From NCBI RefSeq assembly GCF_008831285.2, contig NC_045144.1, forward strand, positions 18,367,716 to 18,431,715: 64,000 nt of DNA, in the 5' to 3' direction. The DNA is from Nymphaea colorata. Its lineage: Eukaryota; Streptophyta; Magnoliopsida; Nymphaeales; Nymphaeaceae. Below are positions 49,891-62,639 of the stretch, one piece after another. How positions within the stretch are numbered: the first letter of the stretch is position 1; each line of letters begins with the position of its first letter. The notes under the pieces are model-generated. The model worked only from the letters and a program-made list of their open reading frames with translations. It ran no database searches and was not told where the DNA came from. Both the position numbers and the translations under genes were made by a program.

Positions 49891-49902
49891 GGAGGGGGAG
49901 CT
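49891..49902 (+). other. Copia polypurine tract
   Basis: GGAGGGGGAG directly before the 3' LTR is the expected primer for plus-strand DNA synthesis. Confidence 0.85.
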
Positions 49903-50563
49903 TGTTGGGTCGGGTCCAGCCTCAAGTGGACCCGATCCAGCCCGTCACTTAAGTGACGGGCGGAAGGAAAAGGAGGGCACCCGATGGTGCCCCCCACTCT
50001 CACTCGTTCTTTTTCACGTCTCTCTCTCATTCTCTCTTTAGGGTTCCGTTTTTGGGAAAAGAGAAAGAGAGGTGTGATCTTTCGTACTCTCTCTTGGTGG
50101 CTACACAACAAGAGGCGAAAAGGAGAAGAAGAGAGGAGAGAAGGAGAAGAAGAAAGGAGAAGAGGAAGAGAAGGTTGCGAGCATTTGGCTAGAGCAAGAT
50201 TCGATTCCAACGAGGAGGCGAAACGCATCTCCTCCCAATCCACGTTTTGGGCATTCAATCGGTGATATTTTTCCATTGTTTTTCTCATATAGCTTTGGTG
50301 AGATATTATTGCTGGAGGGTTGGCTTTGTGTAGCCCCTCGTGGGACAACTTATATCATTGATTATAGTGGATTGAGTGTGGGTCGTAGTACCCCGTGGTT
50401 TTTACCCTCATTGTTTAGAGGGGTTTTCCACGTAAAAATCTTCTTGCGCATTTGTGATTGCTTGGTCGTTGGTTTGTTGCTTCTTGCATGATCGGTTTGG
50501 ACTATACTTCGTTGTTGAATCTTTTTTTAGTAGATTCGTGTTTATCCGCATTGTATCCCAACA
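49903..50563 (+). repeat. Copia 3' LTR
   Basis: 661 bases, same ends as the 5' LTR, three differences seen. The flanking GTATC at 50564-50568 matches the five bases before the 5' LTR. Confidence 0.95.
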
Positions 50564-50568
50564 GTATC

Positions 50569-51554
50569 TTGTGAATCAGAAAATCATTTCTTCTTCATCT
50601 TCTTCTTCTTGCTCTTCTTTAAGTTTTCCATTGGTAGTTACTGTTTAAGCAATGAGTTTGATGTGTATTTTTGAGAGGAAGTGCTTCAAAAAGATGCTTT
50701 CCATGAAATACAGTGTAGACGAAGTACCAATTGCATATACCAACCTGCACTTGAATGCACGAGTACCCTGATTCATATCAGAACATCCAAGAAATCAATT
50801 TAGCTAATACTTAATGTCCTTGACCCGAACAGCTCAAAAAAATTAACAGTGCAGAAAACCAGTTTGGGGAATATCTTTAAAAACCCAACAAAATCAACCA
50901 CAAATTGGATGAAATTTGGTCTGCACTTAGTTCACACGTGGATTAGAGAAAGATTTTAGAATTTAAATTCATCCAAAATCCACATGAAATGGACTATGCT
51001 AGAGATGATTGGAAGTTTGCACTCTATAATCTTCAATAGTCTTCTACAAGGACTTATTTCGTTTGCTATATACAGTACTCCCGGCCGAAAAATTATTGGA
51101 TAAAAACCATATATATTTACAACAGAGCGCTATCATAAAATAATTACGCTAGCCTAAAACATGAACCAAATCTGCAAGATCAAACACAAAAGAAAACTCT
51201 TAAGTATTGACTGGAGGCACCCATGAAAAAGTGAGCCTAAATACAATCACGTAAATGCAATTTCAACTAAACTAGATGAAATAGCGCACATATTAAATGC
51301 ACTCTAATGAAATCTACATTAAATGACATGCGAATGACATTGAATAAAATTAATTGAAATGCAATAAAGAAAATTGAGAGGGGGGAAAATAATGGGAAAA
51401 AAATAAAGAAAAGAGGTGAAGTGTGTTTGGATGGCGAACTAAGACTAGGACATGGGAGAAGTTATACTCCAAGATGTAATCCATGTGAGCGTATTCATGC
51501 AATCTCAAATGCAAACGAAAACAAAATTAATCCAAAATATGCAAGTGCAAACTA
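50569..51554. other. Continuation of the neprosin upstream region to the copy A/B junction
   Basis: The first 80 bases continue the interrupted neprosin upstream block. The rest is AT-rich without any gene I can support. The start of copy B near 51555 marks the tandem duplication junction. Confidence 0.5.
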
Positions 51555-52600
51555 ATTGGGCCGCCACTCGTTTCACTTTAGAGGGTGGGAGGTCGTTATC
51601 CAGATGCCAAAATCAAGTATAAATTTGATGATTGTTGGGTAACTCGATTGAAAAGCAACTCATCATACATTCACACATTTATGACCCCTTTTAAGACTTA
51701 ACTATGTAAGATTTATGCTGATTAGCCATTTAATAGAATAGTAAGTTCTCCGGCATCCTAAGGGGCATAGAATTATAATTTCAAAATTTCAATTAGGGCT
51801 GAAATATATATATATTTTTAAATTTTTATATAAGATAAATATTTTTTTAAAAAATTGCACGTAAATTTTAAAAAAATTGAGGGGGCTTAGGGCCCCTGCT
51901 GGCCCCCTTGGCTCCACCCTTAGACCATAGAAGGTTTAACTCTCATGTGGGTGGCTCCCGCTCCCTCAAGAAATTTACACAGCCAATGCGCTATCCAATG
52001 CCAAATCATTGCCGCATCTTTGACAATGTAAAGCTCCACCGGTCAATATGTTCCATCTTTTTTCAAGATTGAACCAAAATTTTGTTATTTCTTCAATAGA
52101 TTTTAAAAAATTTACAGAAAAACACTAGATCTTTTAATAAATAAGCAGTTTTTTTTGTCATTTTATATAAAAAATTACAGTTCTCTACTAAAATGTTTCT
52201 TATGTTTATCATTAGCACAAACATTTGATGCTGCTCATGTACTCAATCAATTATAGGTGGGGTAGTGCATGGGCCAATGTCATGTAGAGAAGTAATATTC
52301 AAAAGCTGGGGCCATGTCTACTGAGCCAAGAAGCCTCCTCTTGCATGGTTGCATCGGCCAGCATGTAGCACAAAGAGTTGACACTCATGTGAATCAAATT
52401 AGTGATTGGAAGCCTGTATTTTGCTTTGTAAATCATCATGTAAAGTCGTTGATAATACAAAACAATGGCAGAAGCAAGTGCGGGCAGTTGCCCACATATG
52501 CCCATAAAAATAATTTATTTGCTTGAAACTTTATGGTAGTTTTTATCTTTTACATGCAGGTGTTTCTTAAAAATTTAAAATTATATAACTAGTGTCCCTT

Positions 52601-54270
52601 TTGTCACAAAAAACACGTTTTATTCGAAAAAAACACATATAAAACGTGAAAAACAAGTCAGCCATATAAAACGTGAAAAAACGCATCTTTTTAAAAAAAT
52701 GCCAAAAAAATAAAAAGTTTGGTATACTAATGTTTTAATACGTGTTTTTCACGTTTTTATTATATTTTGATTGATTTTCATTTTTTTATAATTCTCAGGA
52801 CTTGTTAAATTTTTTAAAAATTCGCCGAGATTTTCTCGAGATATTCCCAAGATATACAACTTTGTCGTATTATACCCGAGAAATTCCTTGCCGTATAATA
52901 CCCATACATGTTTTTTGTGACAATGCTCGTGACTGTATGAGGAGTATTTTTCATTCTATTTTTTTAAACAAAAAATTGTTTCATTTTTTCCAATTTTGTC
53001 CCTAATGGGAGTTTTCCCCTTTCCCTATCAAAGGTCATATTTGTCATTTCAAGCTCCAAAGCCCATTATCATGTTTAGGGCCTGAACATACCACTTCTTT
53101 GGTAAGTAAGTAACCTTCAAGAGGATTGGATTGCTCTTATCATTAATCTCTCTTCCTTTCCTGTGTGTTCTTTTGGCTTCTCTGCACTCCAAGAAGCTGG
53201 GAAGAGGCATCCACTAGATGCACTTTTATTAAAATAAAGATGGTAGGAACAACTTTGGGCCTTTTCTTTTGGTTATTTTGAAATAGTCCCTAGCTTACAA
53301 GGGATTGACAAATTCAGTGGTTCTTAAGTATAAGGTTTTTTTTTTTGCCTTATTTCGCTCGCGGAAACCACAGTCCGACCGAGAGACAATGTGGTTCGTC
53401 TATGAGTATAAAACTCCAAGGCTAGTACCCAATTAGAAGTCATAGCTTCAGCCTGTGTAGATAATTGAATAAAAGTTAAGCCAACTCATTGGGCTACTCA
53501 AAAGGAAAGTTAGAAACCACCAAAACCAACAATGAGACAATTGGAACTGAATTGGTGGCAAATTAACTTGATATACTGGTTAATATAAGAGTGAAAAGTG
53601 TCATATACTATTCATTTTTTAAATATTTTTAAAAAAATATTTTTACTTAGGTCCCTAAGCAGCCCTGCACGCAAGGAGTGGAGTGGAAGGAATGAAGATG
53701 ATTTCGCCTATTGCAAACTGCCACCAACAGGTATCACTAAAATATATTAGAGATCAAATCCAGAACAAACCTACACTAGATATCAACAAAATCCTCAAAC
53801 CAGCAAGACCATTTTGTAGTCCAAATAACAAACCCAGCAAATTAACCAGTGGAAAACTGCTTCATTTTAAATACCACAAAAAATTTAGTATTTGGAAACA
53901 TATAACAAACAATAAAGATAATATGTTACACAATTTGAAGAAATGAATACATTTAGAGGCCGATACATTTAGAGGTCGATTGGCAGTAGAAACACTTTAC
54001 AGGATCTGACATAAAAATTAAGGCAGATGGATGGAACACATGTTTTAGTACTCTATGAATCTGCCACAATCTTTAAGGTAGATTCTTGAAACTTTCACTT
54101 GGTGTTCCCTATGTTAAGCAACTGAATTTTTTCTGCCTGAAAGCCTTTTCTATAGACATAGGGTGGGGTTGGAGTATTTACTTTTCCATGTCTAAGGATA
54201 CAATTTCATTGGCTTTAAGAAGACTCTGTGGTTCACTTTATATTCCATTTGCATAGAGGCAGAGCCAAAA
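52601..54270 (-). repeat. Block inverted relative to copy A
   Basis: Reverse-complement match of 28450-30092. The left edge coincides with the end of a short TIR element. The right edge is followed by sequence with no counterpart in copy A. Confidence 0.8.
52602..52922. mobile_element. Short AT-rich TIR element (copy B)
   Basis: The ends are TGTCACAAAAAACACGT and the complement of TGTCACAAAAAACATGT, inverted repeats of about 17 bases with one mismatch, around a 321-base AT-rich non-coding interior. Relatives are at 29766 and, decayed, at 11196. AT-rich words near 60290-60500 are similar. No clear target duplication is seen. Confidence 0.6.
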
Positions 54271-54957
54271 AGTACTCTAGGTTACGAGGAGTCGAGCATT
54301 CAGGGACAAAAATTAATGTCATTTTATGTGATTTTGAGAGGTAAATGAGAGTTTAGTTGTTTTAATTCTTTTGTTCTTTATTAATGAAGGTAGAGAGCCT
54401 AACTATATGGAGAGTTTATGTTATTTGAGCCAAGTAATTTGGGTACATTCTGTAAGCACAACAATGTATATGAGAGTCCCACCAAGTGTTGTGGAGCCCA
54501 TCCAATGCATAATGATCTGTGGATCCCATGTTGATGTAAATGTCTCAATTTGTGTTGGATCCAGTCCTTTTCGAAGCTTGCCCAAATCGGATTCAGGTTG
54601 GAACAGACTTTGTTCGAGCCTGACCTAATCAAGCTTCGACTCAGATCTAATTTCCGAAAGCAAAAATTATATGACTTTATACAACTAATTGGATCTTATT
54701 ACTTTTTCTAGTGACATTTGAATGACTTACCAGATACCTGCTTGGGTGTCGCATAGGTCAATTCATGACATCAAGTTTTACAGACCGTTTAGCAGTACGA
54801 ATATCATATACGAGTTTCATAAATATGCTCCAGAGAGTGAGACAGATTCAAGGAATATTAGAACAAGTGTTCCTTAAGTCAGCCCTAATCCTTGGGGTGT
54901 AAGCTAAGAGAATGTACAACAAAGTAGCTAGAAAAGGAAAAAGAAAACGTAACACAA
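54271..54957. other. Copy B-specific segment
   Basis: About 690 bases with no match found in copy A. Short frames on both strands at 54.37-54.63 kb have no recognisable domain. It may be an insertion tied to the neighbouring inversion. Confidence 0.45.
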
Positions 54958-55720
54958 GTAATGATAGCAAAATTGTAAATGCATTAAGAGAAACTATCAA
55001 ATACAAAATATACGAGTGATGGGTAGGCACCAAACCACTTGGGTGCGAGATAAAAACCGGACCTCTTAAATTCATGTTAAAAGGCATTTTAAACAAAATA
55101 TGAACCTTTTAATTTGTTTATGAACACTATTTTGACATAAAACATGCTTTAGTTCAAGTCATTTTTGTAAAGAAAAAAGTAGATCTTTATATTGTCAAAA
55201 TTTTGATGTTATAAGAGCCGTTCATTTTTTTTTTACTATTAAAAGGCATTATTTAAGTAAGAAAACAAAACTAAGTTAATATATGTTTATCACAGAATAT
55301 CATGTGTTTACGAATGGCTTTCTTTTATTATTCATCATGACCGGCGCTTTATTAATTTGCTTTGTATCTCCTAATTAAATATTTTAAAAAATTTAGACAG
55401 GCAAATGATTTGCTCGGATTAATTACATGGGAGAAAATTTAATTGACTTGTAGAAGAAAAATTGGATTGACATCTCTATTCTCCTGTCCGTCCGTGAATG
55501 AAATAAAATAAATGCATAACATGCAAACAGTAGGAGATCAAGATGATGTTAATGTGCAATCAATTTTCTCATATCTCACAATCTCCATTCTTTGTTTGGT
55601 TCCGACGGGCTTCAGTCTTGTAGCAATTTTTTCGTTTATTTTTAATAACATCTTGTTTTTAGTGTTTATGGAGGTGTTGGATCTCAAAACCGAGGATCTG
55701 AGATTGATCTAAGATCCTAT

Positions 55721-56037
55721 TCAATTCGATTGGTGTCTGGAGTTCTGTCATGGACTCAGCCGATTTTGGCATTATTAAATGTATCCAAACAACTAACAAT
55801 TAAAATATTTGTTAAATAAGCAATTTTAGATGATTTGAAAATATCTAAAAATATTGAATTTCCAACAATAAAAACGGGCACCAGACATCCTTTCAATATT
55901 TTTTGATATTTTCAAGTAATCTAAAATTGGTTATTTAACAAATAATTAATTGAATATTGTCAGTTGGTGGGGTACATTTAATAATGCCAAAATGGGCAGA
56001 GTCCGCCGACGTCGAATCCATATACCAAAACGGGTTT
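55721..56037. mobile_element. Foldback (MITE-like) element, copy B
   Basis: Direct counterpart of 30914-31232, with the same mirrored ends. Immediately to its right, copy B jumps to sequence equivalent to 32155 of copy A. Confidence 0.65.
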
Positions 56038-56682
56038 AATTGGGATTTTATAGCGAAAGACCAATGATTTTTCTAGAGAAATAATCTTATTTGTTGAGAG
56101 AGCAAATAGGAATTACAAGTAACGACAATAAATCCAAATCCTTCCTTTCTTGAAGAAGTGGAGAAATTGGCCTCGTTTTGTGAACCCTTGATTGTCTTAC
56201 TTCACTCATTTTTTATAATAATGGATATATTCATTTTTATATTTGGTTCACAAATCTTCCATGCAAGGGTGGCACTAATTCAATGTTAAAACTGATTCTT
56301 GATGATATGAGAAGGTTAAACTTAGAAAGTGTTTTCTCAGAAAGATTTAAGTGATGGTTTTAGTGTAACAAATAAATCTTGCATGCTTGTAGGATGGAAA
56401 AGGACGGCTAGACCATAAAATTCCTGGAGGAGCTGGTTATACGCACATGCTGGTGCAAAATATACTTAATGACCAAAATGCTCTTGATTAATAAAAAAAA
56501 GACAACTTTTTTGTAGGAACAAAAAAATAATAAAAAAGTTAAAAGATAAAAAAAACATTTTTTTAATTGATTCCAAAATACCCCAATTCCTACCCGGTTT
56601 TTTGGGCGTACATGTCTTGCATGCACTGAGGGGCGCATGTAACTCACTCTCAAAATTCCAATACAATGTTATGTATGAGAGA

Positions 56683-56685
<3 letters not shown>

Positions 56686-56728
<43 letters not shown>
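56686..56728. repeat. Poly-T tract of about 40 bases
   Basis: A pure T run in the neprosin upstream relic of copy B. The equivalents in copy A (32495 and 36367) are shorter and interrupted. Confidence 0.85.
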
Positions 56729-56730
<2 letters not shown>

Positions 56731-57199
56731 CCTTTTAAGTTTTCCATTGTTTTGTTTTAAAGAGGGGCAGGGTTGGGGAACCGTAAAATGCCAGATTCTC
56801 CAAGGCCCTAATATATATATTTTTTAAAGTTCTCATCAGGATCCAATTGTAATTTTTTAAAATTTAAGCCAGTAAAATTTAAATTTTTAAAATCTGAAGG
56901 CAACCACGATCCAATGGTTGCTCATACGATCTCCTTTATTTTCACTGCCTGTTAAATCTGATAGGATAGACTTATGGGCATATGGTCGGAGCGCAACAAT
57001 GGTTCAGTTCTTGTAAGTACTGCTCATGTCAACTTGCAAACAATGAGATGCGACACTATAGTTGATGAGAATATTGTACCTCATTAAGATCTGGTTGAAG
57101 CCTAAGACCTTAAAGGCAAGGGGAATGGTCGCATTTGGGCCTCTCTGCCCCCCCTGGTGTTTCACCCTAAAAAACCTGAAGCTCACCCTAGAGCACAAT

Positions 57200-58674
57200 G
57201 GTATGTATGGTTGGCATGCAGCGATTGTCTCCTTATATTTTTACATTTGATAGACAAAAGAAAAGTGGTATTTCTCTAGTTAAGAGATGTGTTTTTTTTT
57301 TGTCTCAGGAAAGGAGTCAGCCCACCACGTCCCTATATCTTTTCGGCACTCTTAAAAAATTTGGAAGTTTGTAGCTACTAAGTTCAAAAGAAGTGCAGTA
57401 AATCTTATACTGTTCCCGTCAAGTGCAGTAAATCTTATAGACTCTAGAGTGAAGAAACAGCATCATATACAAAGAAGCTATTAATCAGATCGAAGCCATA
57501 ACTCTGAAGCTGGTACGTTTTAAATTCTAATAGTAAAAATTCGAGACTTTGGTCTTAATAAAACGAAAAAAGAAACCACTGTCAGTAAAAATTTCATGTA
57601 GAAGGAGAGGGAGAGAATGATTTTTTTACGCTTCCCTTAGCAATCTGACGGTTGGGGTAGGAAGATAAGCATGGAAGTCGGGCTGGTGAGGCGGACAGGA
57701 CTCATGTCATTGTCACTTGCATAATTTACTTACTTTTCAGAATTCTTTTATAAGAAAAAATAATAAGATGTAAAGAAAGAATATCCTAAAATTAAGCATT
57801 TTATTGAAGTAAAAGAAAACAAAGAAATGGTCGGATGTCATTGGTTTTAAAAAATTTAATAAAAACCCGAGCTCTCTTTGGTGCATTTTTGGTGTGCACG
57901 CAACTCGATCTGCTTAATAAAGCGCAGAGGGGTGGGGGACGAGGCATAACCAAAATACAATTTTTAAAATTTTAAACATGTAAAATTTATTTATTTTTTT
58001 AAAATATGAGAAACAGCCATGGGTAGGGCACAGTGCACCGGTGAATTATATTGTTGTGTATCCATTATTTGTAATATAAAAAATTAGCACTTACATGTGA
58101 ATCAAATTGACAACGGAACTTTCAGCAATCCATCCACCAATTCAACTAGTTACGTTATGGCTATCGAAACTATCACCCTGATATTGGTAGAAGGGAACAC
58201 ACTGAACAGGCTCGGTGGTGGTAGAAGGCTGCCCACCTAATAACTCCATTCTTCACAAGTCTTGTTCGGAAGTTTAACTTTAACGATTTTCAGCGGCAAA
58301 AGCGGACGGCCACTATAGTGTCTCTAACTTTTATAATTATTCAGCCATTAAATATACACAATCTGATCAACATTATAAGCAATTAAAAGAAAAATAAAGA
58401 AAATAATGAGATATACATTTTTATCATTTAATATTAATTTATTTTTCTTTCAACCATTCATCTGCTTTATAAGAATAGCTTGAGGCTGTCTATTTGAAAT
58501 AAAAGGACGATTGAAAGAAAATCAATAACAAAAAATGTAAAAGAATGTTAAATGACTAAAAATGTCTTCTACTTTTTTGTCCTTGTTTTTCTTTAAACCG
58601 TTCGTCATGTTGGATAGGGCGGACCTGATTAAATGGTTAAGAGACTTTGGAAGTCGCTATTCAACTTTCCACAC

Positions 58675-58711
<37 letters not shown>

Positions 58712-59770
58712 TAATAATAATAATAATATTAATATTGAAAGGAATTGAACCCGTAATTCCAAGTACTGATCCTTATAAAGTCCACTTTCCGTGAGAAACT
58801 GTTTTCATGTTTTTAAGCACATAAACCCTTTAATTTCTTGGTTGACTGTATATTTTCAGGTTACATAATTACCTTGTGGGTAGATAGAGATTATCCCAAA
58901 CATCCAACCTTTTCCCTTTTATTTTTGTATAAAAGCCAATAAAAAAATCAGTTTACTAATAACAGGCGCTTTATAAGTCTAAAACATCATAACCGGGCCA
59001 GATTCAATTCATGATTTGTTTCATAGTAGTGGTACAATCTTAACCTGCGATGTATGTCCCAAAAATTAAATATTTTAAACAAGCAAATAATTTTCTTGGA
59101 GTTTACATAGAAGAAAACTTAAAACCGACTTGTAGTCTGTAGATGGAAAATCAGATTGTCATCTCTATTCACTTATTCCACCCCAGAGTAAGCGAACTCA
59201 CCAAAACGAAGACGGCAGTCGTTATAAGCATGTTTTGGTCTATGAAAAAAAAATCTAATATCCGATTAAGAAATGATGCATATTCAAACTAAATATCTGT
59301 TCAAATCCAGCCAAGGATTCAGATTAGATTTTTATTTTAAACAAATATCATATGCCTAATTCTCTTAGAGAGATTTTGAGAATAGGCCAAATTCAGTTCA
59401 ATATTCAGATTCGAGTTCAGATTCAGATATGAATGTAAAAGTTGGTTTTAGATTATGAAATTGGATTTCAGATTCAGATTCAGATTCAAATATTCAAATT
59501 CGAATAAAAGTATATGCATATCCGAAAAAATGTATACGGTTAAAAATATATCCAATTTAGATCCGATCTGTTGACATTGATAGGTATGTGAATGAAATCA
59601 CATAATGCATGACATGCAGGAGTAGGAGACGAAGATGGTGTTGCGCAATGAACCTTCTCAGGTCTAAAAAGTGACCTCATTCAAGCAACATACTTAAGAA
59701 AACATTATATAAGATGGCATTGGCCAATAAACAGTGAAGATTATGATCTACAACTACCAAAGTTGGATTA
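57200..59770. other. Spacer of copy B
   Basis: AT-rich, collinear with 36.6-39.5 kb of copy A from about 57930. It carries a (TA)n tract at 58676-58707. The part at 57250-57930 has no obvious match. No gene is supported. Confidence 0.5.
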
Positions 59771-60163
59771 TCAAGGACAATTGCGTCGATGATAACCAGG
59801 CCCTCCCATAGTTATGTAATGGCCAAAGTCATCATCGTCATCTGCTTGACGAAGATCCCAATACGTGGCATCATAGCAGTTCCCATTGTTCATGATGATA
59901 CCAATATCCTCTTCGGGAGGATAATAAAGGTCCGTGTCGAGGTCGTATAAGGCCATTTTTCGGATGTATGCAACCGTCCCGAGATCATCGGTGGAGAAAT
60001 GGCCGCTGCCCATCTGGGTGGATGTGTGCCTTCCTCTTGTCCGCCGATTCACGATCTCCCCTCCCCATGAAACTTCGTTTGCGCTGTTTACTTGGTAATT
60101 TGATTTTGGCCAGTAGCCAATCAACGTTTCATCAACCAAAACTTCCCAGTCTTCTTCATCATT

Positions 60164-60810
60164 CTGCTAATCATCAAAATCCTTTAGCAGTCAATATATA
60201 TATATAACTTTTTCTCACTCCGCAATATATAGCTAACTTGTTATTCTTTTGGAATTTTAATTTCCCTTTTTCTGAAATTTTTGGTTTGTAACGTAGCCAC
60301 GTTAAAGACGTATTATTAAAAAATGTTTAAAACGTTAAAAAAATGGTCAGCTGAATAAAATGCGAAAAAAATACATCTTTTGAAAAAAATGTCAAAACGA
60401 AAAAAGCACCTTTTCTATTTTTTCCACTTTTCAAGTTTTTTTTCACAATTTTTCATGTTTTTTGTAATTTTTTGTTACATTTTTATTTTCATATTTGTTA
60501 TATTTTATTTTTAAGATTTTGATAACTTCTTTTTACATTTCCTTTTGGTGGCCAGTTCCGTTACATTTCAAAACAAGGTTTTTATTTTGAAGTGTTTGAA
60601 AGCCATTAAAACTGATCACCTGCCAGCCCCTAATTGATCATGTTGTGTCAACCCTTGGAAATGGGTGTGTTAACTATGTTTGCATGTGCACTAATTGATT
60701 GGGTAAAAAAAAGGGCAGTTCTTAATCGAACAAAAAAAAAAGCCCAATTTTTGTTTGAAAGCCTAATATTTTTCAAACAATACAACTTGTACACCAATAT
60801 TGGGGAGCCG

Positions 60811-60860
<50 letters not shown>

Positions 60861-61142
60861 CAAATAAATACACACACACAAAAGATCGAATTTTGAATTG
60901 AATTTTAAAATAAAATTTTTGATTTGCATATTAGGACAATTTGATGCCAAATAAACTAAAACTGGCTTTGTATCTCTATGTTGCAAACAAAAGGCTACCA
61001 ACGCGCAAGTTAAAGTGTGATAGGGTGCCTTTGGAAGCACCAAAACATGCTTTACATTATAGAGGATGAGAAGTTGGATGGAAGCTTCAGCCTTCTTCGA
61101 GCACAACAGAAAAAGCTGAAGAAAAAAAAAATGCATACGCAC
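60164..61142. other. Last intron of neprosin gene 2
   Basis: Contains a (TA)n tract at 60812-60858 and AT-rich sequence near 60290-60500 resembling the TIR-element family. I looked for, and did not find, a counterpart of the upstream terminal exon of gene 1 (40268-40642). Confidence 0.55.
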
Positions 61143-62639
61143 CCGTATGATAGTGATTTCAATTTCACTGGGATTCCCGTTGATAGTTTGACATCTGAGT
61201 CGCTTGCCGAAAGGCATACCGTGACGTCCTCTTACGAATTCCAGATTATTACTGCCTCTGTCTTCTGGTGATTTAGTGTTATCATTATAGAGCCATGTAT
61301 TGTAGCTGTCATTCTGTTGAAGCCAAGCAAACGCAATAACTGTCAGCATTCGCCATACAAGTCTCCAAAATTGTGTAGTTTCTACTATCACTCGCGATGA
61401 CCATTTAGTTACTGAGAAAAGTTAAGCAGCCTATTTGATGCTTCGCATATTATAAACGGAGATAGTTTGGCAAGGAGGGACTTTATAGAAGTGACATGAA
61501 AAAATCGCAGAATCCTGAATGTAGAGAACGGGGGCGAAGGGAGGTGTGGGCAATTGCCCACACAGGCCCACAAAAAATGGCTATTTTTATATTGAAATTT
61601 CATAGCTGTTTTTTGAATTTACATACAGGTGCCCCTTAAAATTTAAAATTATATAACTGGTGCCCTTAAAAATCTAAAATTATATAATTAGTGCCCCTTT
61701 TAAATCTAAAATTGTATAACTAGTGCCCCTTCGTTGAAACTTTCTGGCCCTTGTTGGAGAAATGAGATATCCTGATGCATAAAGAGTGTCCTGATTGGAA
61801 CAGGATCAGACTTTTGAACCTTCCATTGCATGCCTTTTAATGGAGTAAGAGAACGAGGCCATCTTCCTAAACTGAAGTTGAGGAGTATTGGTGAACTGCT
61901 TCTGTTTCTTCTCTTAATTGTTTTGTTGATGGCATCAGACTATCAGTCTATTGCAGACCATGTATGACATATGCTCATAAAACCAACACCAATGGAGCAC
62001 ACCTTTATCATGTTAACCACAGAGAGAGAGAGAGAGAGAGAATGAGAAATTAAACCAACAGAAATTCTCTCACTAGCTAGCCCCACGTACTTCTTTCCAA
62101 TCAACAGATATATATAATTTTGTCAGAATGTGGAATAGAATTTGTAAGGAAACAATTACCGTTGTGAAGATAAAAAACCGCGTTCTTGCATCTCCAAATA
62201 CGCTAGGATTGACCTTGAGCATAAAAGAAACAAAAGGTTAAATAAAAATGGAAAGGAGTCAAACAAATAAGCAAACCCTAGTTATTATAAGCAGTGATAA
62301 TCTCTTTGTTAATGTGAATAAAGGGATGAAACATACCATCCAACCAGCTTCCAGTGCCATATAAATCTGATGTTGTGCTGCATGTACAACCCAAACTTGT
62401 GAAAGGCTCATCTCACTCCTGTCCTCTATGTTAGGTCCCCAAACACTAAAAGTTCCTTCCCCTCCTCCATAGGTTCCGCTTACCGTACCTTTTGCATACT
62501 ATAATTAATCCATGTATATGTTAAAGAAAGCAATATACTACCAGGCCTTCGTTGCTCAAGTGCAAAGCAAGCATAAACTGGGTGAGAAGAAAGATTAATA
62601 GATGCTAATTAAGAAGAGGATGTTGAGGAGCACTCTAAA

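Larger units (their letters stand above)
45158..50563 (+). mobile_element. Ty1/copia LTR retrotransposon, Tork-like, nearly intact
   Basis: The 5406-base element is bounded by TG...CA LTRs and a perfect 5-base target duplication GTATC (45153-45157 and 50564-50568). The order gag, protease, integrase, RT, RNase H is that of copia. The gag start and the integrase-proximal segment resemble Tnt1/Tork-lineage elements. The two LTRs differ at three positions that I can find (near 45352, 45541 and 45633), about 0.5%, so insertion is recent. It is oriented opposite to neprosin gene 1. Confidence 0.95.

Noticed and set aside
54371-54628. Plus-strand frame of 85 codons in the copy B-specific segment
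   Set aside because: No domain, overlapping frame on the opposite strand, and no homologous stretch in copy A.
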